From positions 558,001 through 622,000 of the forward strand of contig NZ_BMMB01000002.1 in assembly GCF_014645615.1 (NCBI RefSeq): a DNA stretch of 64,000 bases, given 5' to 3'. The notes under the pieces are model-generated. The model searched no databases. It saw only the letters and a program-made list of their open reading frames with translations, and had not been told where the DNA came from. Below are positions 44,503 to 53,093 of this stretch, one piece after another. Every line of letters begins with the position of its first letter. The first letter of the stretch is position 1. The stretch is from Paenibacillus hunanensis (GTDB lineage: Bacteria; Bacillota; Bacilli; Paenibacillales; Paenibacillaceae). Made by a program: the position numbers and the translations under genes.

Positions 44503-44676
44503 TTACTTACTGATATGACAGTTGCAAGTCGCAGTTTGGATAAAGCATGTTTGCAGTACGCCAGTTACACAACCTGGTGTACAGAAGCTTTTACTTTTCC
44601 ATTGCGGCTCCACTTGCAGTGAAGATTGCTGCGGGTTTTTCACCAGATCCAGATCGAAATCGTCGAATTTTGCCAT
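44503..44676 (-). CDS. lanA: LanA: subtilin/ericin-type class I lantibiotic precursor
   Basis: 57 aa from ATG 44676, 9 bases after AAAGGAG. The leader (1-25) is MAKFDDFDLDLVKNPQQSS up to residue 19 and carries the FDLD form of the class I FNLD box (7-10); it ends in EPQ, matching subtilin cleavage after Gln. The core (26-57, bases 44601-44506) has Ser3, Ser5, Cys7, Thr8, Cys11, Thr13, Thr18, Cys19, Thr23, Thr25, Cys26, Cys28 and Ser31, exactly the subtilin pattern for rings A-E plus Dha5, Dhb18 and Dha31. Compared with subtilin as I recall it, core residues 4 (Glu to Lys), 6 (Leu to Phe), 15 (Ala to Val), 21 (Leu to Ile), 24 (Leu to Ala) and 29 (Lys to His) differ; Val15 and His29 also occur in ericin S. 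Confidence 0.96.
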   Translation of the reverse strand: MAKFDDFDLDLVKNPQQSSLQVEPQWKSKSFCTPGCVTGVLQTCFIQTATCNCHISK

Positions 44677-44708
44677 TGTGCTCAACTCCTTTTCTTTGGG
44701 ATGAGTTC

Positions 44709-44740
44709 ATTGTATACGGCAAATATCAGGATTTTATCAG
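44709..44740 (-). promoter_or_regulatory. lanA promoter with paired LanR boxes
   Basis: On the minus strand two CTGAT pentamers (44740-44736 and 44729-44725) are 6 bases apart (period 11); ten bases later comes the -10 hexamer TACAAT (44714-44709). The boxes take the place of a -35 element, as in the nisA and spaS promoters. The same layout occurs before lanB. Confidence 0.85.
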
Positions 44741-44799
44741 AATCTGGCTGGAAATTATATTTTTTTCCAAATTGGTAAAATGAATGCTGTTCCTCTCTT

Positions 44800-46140
44800 T
44801 CACGCTAGCATAAATGCCTGTTGCCACGGTGTACGTTGTCCTAATTCCAGATGCAACAGGGTCAGAGCTGTACCCGTTGTGCCATCCAGCAGACCCGTGT
44901 ACTGTACCGAGGTCATGCCTCTTTGCTCAAAATGCTCCAGATTGGAAAATCCAAACGCATACTGTGGATCATCCTGCTCCATGATCGTTGCTTTCAACCG
45001 ATCGATTTGAGTCTGGAGCGATGGCGAGCCACTCCAAAGCTGGAACTGACTGGCGATCTGAGCAAGACCGGCAAAGCCATGACAAAAGGTAGGCGAATAG
45101 ATATGATGAATATCCTCCAGCGTATGCTGAAACGTATCCAGTGCGAGCTGCTTCCAATCGTCTCTTGCCAGAATTTCGCCTGCATGCCAGAGTGCTACGC
45201 ACACGCCGGGGCTACCATAGCACCACGCATCACGTCGAAATTCTGTCTGTTCATGTGCTTGGCCCTGTCGGAATTCATCCATACCGATGCAGCCCTTCCA
45301 GAATAGATGCCCCTGCTCATCTTGACTGGCAAATTGGATCACGAACGCTGCCATCTCCTGAATCGCCTCCAGCTGGTTCGGACGCCGAATGCCCTGCTGC
45401 CATGCCTTGCACAGTACGAGTAAAGGGCCGGGAATACCATGCGATAAGCCGAGGTTGAAATTCCCCTCTGGATACTGCTGCTTCTCGCTTTCGCTGAATT
45501 GATTCGCGGCTGGAATATGCCAGCCGGGGACAGCGAGATCGCCCACCTGAATCGGCTGCGCCAGTTCAATCAAATAATCCACGACCTGCTCTAGCAATGA
45601 CCGAATCTGCGGCTCCTGCTGGAATAGTAGCAGGTACGCCGCAACCCCACTTAATCCCTCTATCACATCGTAATCTCCACTGCGCACCGTGCCTGCTCTG
45701 GCATGGTTCAGCATGATGGGAACATGTACGAGCAGGTAATCATGAATTCGCTGAATAAACTTACCGTATAGCTGTCCATTTTGCGATAAACATACGGTAG
45801 CCAGACCAATTCCGGCAGCTCCTGAAAAGAGTGACGAGCTATGTATGCCTTCGCTGGCAATATGCTGCACCAGAATGGACAGATAATGATGTCCTCTCTG
45901 ATCCCAGCCCTCGTCTGGGAAGTGAGCATGCAGCTCCGCGTACAGCATACAGATACCCGGAATGCCATGACTTAATGAAGACACGCTCCATGGACTAATA
46001 CGCTCATTACCTAGCTGCAAATCGTTATGTGGATGCGTAACTACATCCAGCAGGCGATCATAATCCTGCATATTGAGCGCGATCTGCTTGATCCGGTCAA
46101 CGATGGGCAGACCGGTTGCGGTTATTGCACTTGCTTCCAT
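44800..46140 (-). CDS. lanC: LanC: lantibiotic cyclase
   Basis: 446 aa; GGGAGG lies 8-9 bases before the ATG, and the start overlaps lanT by 19 bases. The alpha/alpha toroid enzyme adds cysteine thiols to dehydrated Ser/Thr to close lanthionine rings. All catalytic positions known from NisC are present: zinc ligands Cys307 (WCYGSPG), Cys353 and His354 (FCHGFAG), acid/base His234 (GLSHGIPGP) and Asp158 (DYDVIEGLSG). Length agrees with SpaC. It acts in the cytoplasm in a complex with LanB and LanT. Confidence 0.95.
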   Translation of the reverse strand: MEASAITATGLPIVDRIKQIALNMQDYDRLLDVVTHPHNDLQLGNERISPWSVSSLSHGIPGICMLYAELHAHFPDEGWDQRGHHYLSILVQHIASEGIHSSSLFSGAAGIGLATVCLSQNGQLYGKFIQRIHDYLLVHVPIMLNHARAGTVRSGDYDVIEGLSGVAAYLLLFQQEPQIRSLLEQVVDYLIELAQPIQVGDLAVPGWHIPAANQFSESEKQQYPEGNFNLGLSHGIPGPLLVLCKAWQQGIRRPNQLEAIQEMAAFVIQFASQDEQGHLFWKGCIGMDEFRQGQAHEQTEFRRDAWCYGSPGVCVALWHAGEILARDDWKQLALDTFQHTLEDIHHIYSPTFCHGFAGLAQIASQFQLWSGSPSLQTQIDRLKATIMEQDDPQYAFGFSNLEHFEQRGMTSVQYTGLLDGTTGTALTLLHLELGQRTPWQQAFMLA

Positions 46141-47960
46141 TCGGCTTCGCCTCCCATATCAATCTCGTAATTTTCCGATTCATACATTTGTCGATATACC
46201 GGACAATCGCGCAGTAGCTGCTCATGCACACCCTCGCCAACGATCTGCCCCTGATCCATCACAATAATCCGATTAGCTTGCTGAGCCGCTACCAGTCGAT
46301 GCGAGATAAAGATACCGATCTTTTGCCGGGATAATCGGAAAAAGGTATCAAATGTTTCCTTTTCCGCAATCGGATCCAGCGCCGCGCTCGGCTCATCCAG
46401 AATGTACACCGAGGCGTCGCGGAAATAGGTACGGGCAAGGGCGATCTTTTGCCATTGTCCACCAGACAGCTGACGTCCCTCGTCAAACCAGAGTCCAAGC
46501 TGCATATCCAGATTGTAGTCGCCCTGCTCTCGCACAAAATGTGCCTGCATGCGCTCCAGCGTTGCCTTCATTCGTTCGGTATCCTGCATCCGCTCCACCT
46601 GACCGAAGCCGATATTCTCCTGAAGGGTCATCTCATATTTCATATAATCCTGAAATAAGACCGCGAGCTGGTTGCTATAATCGGCAGGATGAATCTGCTC
46701 CATCGATTGACCATTAATCCGAATACTTCCGTGCTGCAAGCGGTACAGACCGGACAATAGCTTGATCAATGTACTTTTGCCTGAACCGTTCGGCCCTACG
46801 ATCGCGACCCGTTCACCTGCGCGAAATGTAAGACTGATATTTTCCAGACTACGCTGCTCACTGCCCGGATAGGCAAAGCTTACATGCTCAATATTGATCT
46901 CACGAATCGTCTCGGTGTAATCGCCTGCTTGCAGATGCTCGGGAATCACTTCCTCCCGATATTCCAGAAATTCAAAGAGCTGATTCATATACAGATTGCT
47001 GTTATAGATCGCATAGATCTGATTAATAATCGCCTGCGAATTGCTCTGTACCATGCCGACAGAGCGAATGCAGCTTAGCACATTACCGACCATAATCCGA
47101 CCTGCATAAGCGGATAGAATCGCCAGTAAAATCACAGCCGCTCCGACAATCTGCACAATAATCTCATAGATAAAATTAAATGCCGTCTTGCGCCGTAGCA
47201 CCGTCGTATCCTGTTGTAGGAATTTGCGTTTAATACGCAGATAATGCTCCAGAATATAGCCCTTCAGACCGTACAGCTTCACTTCCTTAAATGAGAAATC
47301 ATGCGTCAAAATGTAATTCAGATACCAGGCTCTACGCTCTTCCCCTGTTCGTTTCCACTGTATGAAAAACTCCTGCTGCCCAATCCGTAGAAAATAAAAG
47401 AGCGACAGAATCGGTACTAACAGCAGCAATACAGCGATAAACCAGTTCCACGTCATCAGGAAGATAATCGCGGATACGAGCGTCACCGCTGCCGTTGCCA
47501 TAGCGATAAAGGACTGAAAAATCTGAAAGGGCTTGTACGAAATCTCGCGCGTGATGCGCTCCAGTCGGTCGTATACTTCTGGATTCTCAAAGTCCTCCAA
47601 TGCCAGACGTCCACTTTTCTCCATAATCATATAATTCAATTTGTAATTCATACTAAACTGAAAGCGCGTGTTGTAATAATCCATCGTTTGCGAGATCAAT
47701 TCCGACAGCAGGGTGACGACGATATAGGTGCCGAACAGCCATAGAATCGGCTGGATTCCTGCCTGAATGTGCACCAGTGAGTTGATCAGCTCCTGCGAAA
47801 TATACAGTGTGGCGATTGGCGCTAGCCCGGTAATCAAGCTCAGCACAGCAATCACGGTAAACAGTCTACCCTCCAGACGAAATACAAGCTGGAGCGTGCG
47901 GGGAAGCTGACGCAGCGTGAACAATAGATCACGCAGTCGAAAGGTTTCTTTTACTTCCAT
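46122..47960 (-). CDS. lanT: LanT: ABC exporter for the modified prelantibiotic
   Basis: 612 aa with six membrane segments (about 35-310) fused to an ATPase domain. ATPase motifs: VAIVGPNGSGKSTLIKLL, signature RQLSGGQWQKIALA, Walker B VYILDEPSAALD, and switch FISHRLV. There is no N-terminal C39 peptidase domain, as in NisT and SpaT, so it exports the peptide with the leader still attached. Its start overlaps lanB by 10 bases and its end overlaps lanC by 19 bases, consistent with one lanBTC transcript. Confidence 0.95.
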   Translation of the reverse strand: MEVKETFRLRDLLFTLRQLPRTLQLVFRLEGRLFTVIAVLSLITGLAPIATLYISQELINSLVHIQAGIQPILWLFGTYIVVTLLSELISQTMDYYNTRFQFSMNYKLNYMIMEKSGRLALEDFENPEVYDRLERITREISYKPFQIFQSFIAMATAAVTLVSAIIFLMTWNWFIAVLLLLVPILSLFYFLRIGQQEFFIQWKRTGEERRAWYLNYILTHDFSFKEVKLYGLKGYILEHYLRIKRKFLQQDTTVLRRKTAFNFIYEIIVQIVGAAVILLAILSAYAGRIMVGNVLSCIRSVGMVQSNSQAIINQIYAIYNSNLYMNQLFEFLEYREEVIPEHLQAGDYTETIREINIEHVSFAYPGSEQRSLENISLTFRAGERVAIVGPNGSGKSTLIKLLSGLYRLQHGSIRINGQSMEQIHPADYSNQLAVLFQDYMKYEMTLQENIGFGQVERMQDTERMKATLERMQAHFVREQGDYNLDMQLGLWFDEGRQLSGGQWQKIALARTYFRDASVYILDEPSAALDPIAEKETFDTFFRLSRQKIGIFISHRLVAAQQANRIIVMDQGQIVGEGVHEQLLRDCPVYRQMYESENYEIDMGGEAEWKQVQ

Positions 47961-50900
47961 GACAGACTTCCTTCCCGGCTGCGGCTATGAAGGGCATGCA
48001 GCGTATGAGCGGTCAATGCCAGCGCGCGGCGTTCCTTTTCACGATCAGTTCCGAGCAGACGGTTACAGTGCAGATGGAGCACGCTACCGATCATATCTGC
48101 TGGATGTGCAGTGATCGGCAACTCCTGATGCAAATAGGTCGCATACTCGTGCGCATGTGCATCCCGCAGCGCAAGCAGATCGAGCAGCTCCTTGCCGCCA
48201 TCCTCAGCAATAAGCTTCTGCCACTGATTCGAAGGATCACAAAGCTCGGTATAATAGGCTGCCTGCTGCTTGAACTCCTGACGATATTCGTTATTGGAGA
48301 TGCCCTGACGACTTAAAATATCCAGCTGCTGCTGTGGATTCAGATGAAGCTGCTGGAGCAGACGGATGATCGACACCATCGCAATCGTATCGGTCTCCAT
48401 CGTCAGCTGCTTCAATCGCCGTCCACGCAAAATCGATTCCACGACAAAGCTATCTGCACTAAACAGCCGCTCTGCCGCTTGAATAGCCGCCACACCGCCA
48501 TAACGCTCCAATTCACGATCATACGAAGCGATCACATAATCGGCAATCAGCCCTTGCTGCTTTAGCCCTTTCAGCCATTCCAGCACATCAGGTAGCATCG
48601 TCATTAGCGTCTCGGAATCCGCATTGAAGCGCAGTCGAATATGTGGCTTCGGATCCATATAACGCATGAAGAAATGCTGAACTGGTAAATGAGCCGATAG
48701 CTCACGACAGAAATCCAACAGCTCAAACGCAATCAGCTCTTCCTCTCGTGCTTGCTTGCCATATAGCTTGATATACAGCCAATCATCCATTGGCATCTTC
48801 AAGCGCTGCTGCTCCAGCTCCATGCTGCACAGCTTAGGCTGAATGATCTGCGGCTCCTCTTCAGCGATGCGTACCAGCGGTACAACTACTTCTGCCACAT
48901 ATCCGCGCCCTTCTGTATCATGAACCGCAGGCTCGCCCTCTTCCAGAGCGACCAACTGAATATTCTGATGACCAGACTTGCGAAGCTCTGCGAATAGCAT
49001 GCGCATAGAGCGCTCATCCGCTGTATCCACGATCAGTCGATGATCCGAATTCGCAATATAGAAGCTGGATGGCAAACGGTACCGCAGACGGAATGCTTGG
49101 AATCGCTCGGCAAATTCAGACTCATCCGGCTTGTCGTGATCGTATAGATCATTCAGGTTGATCTGCCACTGTTCACCGGATAGCACGATGCCTTCATAAC
49201 GAATTTCCGGTACATATTTAAATACCTTGTACACATCCGTCCAGGGAAAATAGCTCCAGTTCCGACGACGATGCTCCTCCATTTCCTGTAGAAATCGAAT
49301 CGCATTCGCTGTCATCAGCGGATTCAACATATTGTTAGCACCAAATACGAGCAATTCCCCACTCCGACGATGGCGTGCATAAAAGTGATTACCATGTATA
49401 CCGATGCCGATATCCTCGATGCTCACCTGATCCGCTGCATCGCGCGAGCTATTCGTAAATAGTGCCATTTCCCTGGCACGACCGCTCGCATTGCGTGTCA
49501 CATTACCAGAGCGAATCTGGTGCGGGATAAAGCTAAGCTCACACATCTGCTCCGCCTGCTGTCCGCGTACTCGATGCTCCTCACGATGAATATGGTCTAA
49601 TACGGTATGCATCCCTGATGACAGATGAGCGAATCGTCCAAATGTTTTGCCCGCCTGCCGGGAACCGATATTCGGCCCAAGATATAGCAGCGGTTGCCCG
49701 TCTCTCATGCGCAGCAAGAAGTTCAATTCCAGCGATACCGGAATTTCGCTAGCATTCGATTCGGCATGGAGATGAGGTTCAAAATGCTGGCGCGTCCACT
49801 CGATCGGCGTTCCCTTCTGCACAGCCTCCATGTAATGGAGCAGCAGCAGACTTTTGAAGGCAGGCGTCACATATTCGCCCGGCTGAACCTGCTCAAAATA
49901 ATCATTGGCTGGATGAGTATACGAGTAAGGCGCTCCGATACCGGTCGCGGTATCCAACATTTCCAGCAATGGGACTTCACGATCCACACCGTATTTTTCA
50001 ATAAACTTATTTTTATACTGCTCCCAGTAGCCCTGTCGCTGCTCTAACGGGATAGCTACAGCAGATAACACGGAGGCGAGATGTGCCATGTGCCCGGCGA
50101 TATCCTCACCCAGACGTAATCCTGAATCCATCCCCTCCTCCTGATCCATGCCCGTATCAATCTGTAGCGGCGAGGAGGACGTTTGAATATGCTGCATCGC
50201 CTCAACCAGCTGCAAATAGGCAGTCTCTCCAGCTCCCGGCTCGGTGGCATTATAATCACCGATCATACGCTGAATCTGCTTGAGCTGTGCGATCAATTGG
50301 GGATCGAGATAGCATCTTTCCAATTGCTCGATGACAAAGGCGAACTGATCGCTAGCATTCAGCGGAGGACGCAGATTGGAGATCAGAAACTCCTGATTGA
50401 CCATCTCCTGTACATAGTGCTGGATACGCTCTGCCGGTGTATCTGGATAATAATGTAGTAACGTCTGCACCAGTGCCGGGAATGAAGCCGCTATACGACT
50501 ATGCTCATACAAAATTTGAAAGGCAGGTGTAGCACGAATCTGTACATCCTCGGACTTCCCATCGATGCTATACAGCAAATACGCACGATCTCCCTTGATA
50601 TAACAGGCTGGATTCAGCTTGAAATGAAGCTGGACGCTGTGTTCCTGCTCCACATGCTTGATCAGCAAAAATAACCATTCCAGATCGACTCGCGCCGTTT
50701 TGCGAATATGCAGACGGTCGTATGTCCATTGATGATGCTCTTCAAATTGCCCTACCCCTACAGCTGTAAACAGACCAAACGGAGTCGTACGATGGGCACG
50801 CCGCCCCGCATACTTCAGCATCGCCTGGACAAAATTACGCTTCTTTTTCCCGCTCAGCTTCTCCGGCTGATGGAGATAGACATTCATCGTGTCATACAGG

Positions 50901-51064
50901 GTGCGGCTCGCGATCAGCACCTGTTCACGAAATAACGGATCCCGGCACCATTGCTCTAATTGCTCCTCCACTTCCTCGATATTCATAGGAACTGTCTCAT
51001 CGGAGACAGGGCTGAGAGGAAGGCGTACCATATACTGTCCGACTGGCTGAAAAAGTGGCTTCAT
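47951..51064 (-). CDS. lanB: LanB: lantibiotic dehydratase
   Basis: 1037 aa; AAGAGG lies 8 bases before the ATG. It dehydrates Ser and Thr of the core by glutamyl-tRNA-dependent glutamylation and elimination. The N-terminal glutamylation domain (about 1-750) begins LFQPVGQYMVRLPLSP and includes KRNFVQAMLKYAGRRAHRTT and TPFGLFTAVGVGQFEEHH, typical of NisB/SpaB. The C-terminal elimination domain (about 760-1030) has DDWLYIKLYGKQAREEELIA and FFMRYMDPKPHIRLRF. Length matches SpaB (about 1030). It is the first gene of the long transcript and has a LanR-box promoter about 220 bases upstream. Confidence 0.96.
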   Translation of the reverse strand: MKPLFQPVGQYMVRLPLSPVSDETVPMNIEEVEEQLEQWCRDPLFREQVLIASRTLYDTMNVYLHQPEKLSGKKKRNFVQAMLKYAGRRAHRTTPFGLFTAVGVGQFEEHHQWTYDRLHIRKTARVDLEWLFLLIKHVEQEHSVQLHFKLNPACYIKGDRAYLLYSIDGKSEDVQIRATPAFQILYEHSRIAASFPALVQTLLHYYPDTPAERIQHYVQEMVNQEFLISNLRPPLNASDQFAFVIEQLERCYLDPQLIAQLKQIQRMIGDYNATEPGAGETAYLQLVEAMQHIQTSSSPLQIDTGMDQEEGMDSGLRLGEDIAGHMAHLASVLSAVAIPLEQRQGYWEQYKNKFIEKYGVDREVPLLEMLDTATGIGAPYSYTHPANDYFEQVQPGEYVTPAFKSLLLLHYMEAVQKGTPIEWTRQHFEPHLHAESNASEIPVSLELNFLLRMRDGQPLLYLGPNIGSRQAGKTFGRFAHLSSGMHTVLDHIHREEHRVRGQQAEQMCELSFIPHQIRSGNVTRNASGRAREMALFTNSSRDAADQVSIEDIGIGIHGNHFYARHRRSGELLVFGANNMLNPLMTANAIRFLQEMEEHRRRNWSYFPWTDVYKVFKYVPEIRYEGIVLSGEQWQINLNDLYDHDKPDESEFAERFQAFRLRYRLPSSFYIANSDHRLIVDTADERSMRMLFAELRKSGHQNIQLVALEEGEPAVHDTEGRGYVAEVVVPLVRIAEEEPQIIQPKLCSMELEQQRLKMPMDDWLYIKLYGKQAREEELIAFELLDFCRELSAHLPVQHFFMRYMDPKPHIRLRFNADSETLMTMLPDVLEWLKGLKQQGLIADYVIASYDRELERYGGVAAIQAAERLFSADSFVVESILRGRRLKQLTMETDTIAMVSIIRLLQQLHLNPQQQLDILSRQGISNNEYRQEFKQQAAYYTELCDPSNQWQKLIAEDGGKELLDLLALRDAHAHEYATYLHQELPITAHPADMIGSVLHLHCNRLLGTDREKERRALALTAHTLHALHSRSREGSLSWK

Positions 51065-51267
51065 ATCTATGACCTCTTTTCGAATAAATGTATTTTAAAC
51101 AGATGGAATGGGTTCGGCTTGATCCATTCTGTATGGACGATGCAGTAGCCCAGCAGTCTGGTGAACGTGCTTGCGAATGGCAAATAAGAGATAAAATAAA
51201 ACGATTTTTGCGTAGTCACAGACGGTACTGGTTATGTACATAACAGCTTCTTTGCGCTGGTTGATAA

Positions 51268-51852
<585 letters not shown>

Positions 51853-51878
51853 GCAGTCTGCTTCCTAACTTCAACTAC

Positions 51879-51913
51879 AAAAGCCTGTTCTCCAAAAGAG
51901 AGCAGGCTTTTTA
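51879..51913 (+). terminator. terminator of the HmoB-like gene
   Basis: AAAGCCTGTTCTC pairs with GAGAGCAGGCTTT (one G-U) around a 5-base loop, followed by T residues. Confidence 0.85.
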
Positions 51914-52073
51914 CATTTGACCGATTCTATCATTGACCTAAAAAATGTAACGAATTCGGCGACAACCCGTATAACATGGTAGATTCTAACGCCTATTCTT
52001 GTTAAAATGGCATTACATTGGAAGCCATATCATTGGCACTCCATACTACTTTTAGAAATTGAGGGGTATAGAA

Positions 52074-52424
52074 ATGGGAATGAATTACAATCTCCAGCGT
52101 AAAAGCCAGCTTGACGCACGCGAGCTGATGCTGCTGGAATCGGAAGTCAAAACATACGGCAAAAACATGGTCGTTGCTTATGTACTGTGGTATTTCCTCG
52201 GTATTTTTGGCGCACATCGTTTTTACATGGGTAAAATCGGTACAGCTGTTACTCAACTGATTTTGTCGTTAACGATGGTCGGCATGATCGTCACTGCGGT
52301 TTGGTGGGTCGTGGATGCGTTCCTCGTACATACCTGGGTGAAAGAGCGTAATGCTTATGTGGAAAGCAACATTATCGATCAGATTCTCGTTCAAAAGCCA
52401 ATCTCATCGGATTATAACTACTAA
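52074..52424 (+). CDS. TM2-domain membrane protein (first of a pair)
   Basis: 116 aa from ATG 52074, 7 bases after GAGGGG. The TM2 domain has two helices: LWYFLGIFGAHRFYMGKIGT, with the conserved GxHRFY motif, and a second segment LILSLTMVGMIVTAVWWVVD ending in Asp before the third short hydrophobic part. A short polar head (NLQRKSQLDARELMLLESEV) precedes it, shared with the next gene. TM2 proteins are small, widespread and of unknown role. The paralogue follows after 5 bases. Confidence 0.87.
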   Translation: MGMNYNLQRKSQLDARELMLLESEVKTYGKNMVVAYVLWYFLGIFGAHRFYMGKIGTAVTQLILSLTMVGMIVTAVWWVVDAFLVHTWVKERNAYVESNIIDQILVQKPISSDYNY

Positions 52425-52429
52425 TTCGG

Positions 52430-52924
52430 ATGCTGACACGTTATGAGCTCTCTCCACAGGAGCTGATGCTACTCAATTCCGAAATGCGTCCGCGTGAGAA
52501 GTCACTTGGACTTGCCTATCTGATGCTGATTGGTGGACACCTTGGTGTTCATCGCTTTTATCTGAAACGGACAGCAACAGCGATTGTACAGCTAATATTA
52601 TTCCTGATCGCTGCTCTTGGCTATATCGTTATGATGGTGACTACCGCCGGTTTTGATGAAGCGAATGCTACACCAGGAGTCATTGTAGGTCTAATCCTGT
52701 TCTTTGGCGCTGCAGCTCCATTGTTCGTCTGGGTTGTTGTGGATCTGTTCCTCATTCCGGGCATGGTACGTGGAATGAATGCTCAGATCGAGGGTGAGAT
52801 CATGCAGCAATTGGAATGGATTCGTAACAATCCGCAAGCACAGCGTAATAACTATGGCGGTCAACCACCGCAAGGTGCACCGCATCAGCCTTATCCACCA
52901 CAGCCACCTTATCCGCAGAGGTAA
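52430..52924 (+). CDS. TM2-domain membrane protein with proline-rich tail (second of a pair)
   Basis: 164 aa; the ATG is 5 bases after the preceding stop, with only a weak ribosome site, so coupled translation is likely. The head SPQELMLLNSEMRPREKSLG resembles that of the preceding gene. The TM2 motif reads GGHLGVHRFYLKRTATAIVQ, followed by three hydrophobic segments. The C-terminal tail from about residue 135 is rich in Pro, Gln and Asn (QPPQGAPHQPYPPQPPYPQR). The pair is probably an old duplication. Confidence 0.85.
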   Translation: MLTRYELSPQELMLLNSEMRPREKSLGLAYLMLIGGHLGVHRFYLKRTATAIVQLILFLIAALGYIVMMVTTAGFDEANATPGVIVGLILFFGAAAPLFVWVVVDLFLIPGMVRGMNAQIEGEIMQQLEWIRNNPQAQRNNYGGQPPQGAPHQPYPPQPPYPQR

Positions 52925-53038
52925 TCTGGCATCGCTGCTGTATCGCTGAATAGACCAGATGCTCATTAGATGAATCAAGCTCTACTCACAGCTCTATAAG
53001 CAACAGAGTTTCTGCCTATAAGCACCATATGTATACAT

Positions 53039-53078
53039 AAAAGACCTTTTCCATATGTGATGGAAAAGGTCTTTTTTA
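53039..53078. terminator. bidirectional terminator between TM2 genes and ABC exporter
   Basis: AAAAGACCTTTTCCAT and ATGGAAAAGGTCTTTT form a perfect 16-bp stem; flanking A and T runs serve both convergent units. Confidence 0.88.
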
Positions 53079-53093
53079 TCGTTTGCGTCCTGC

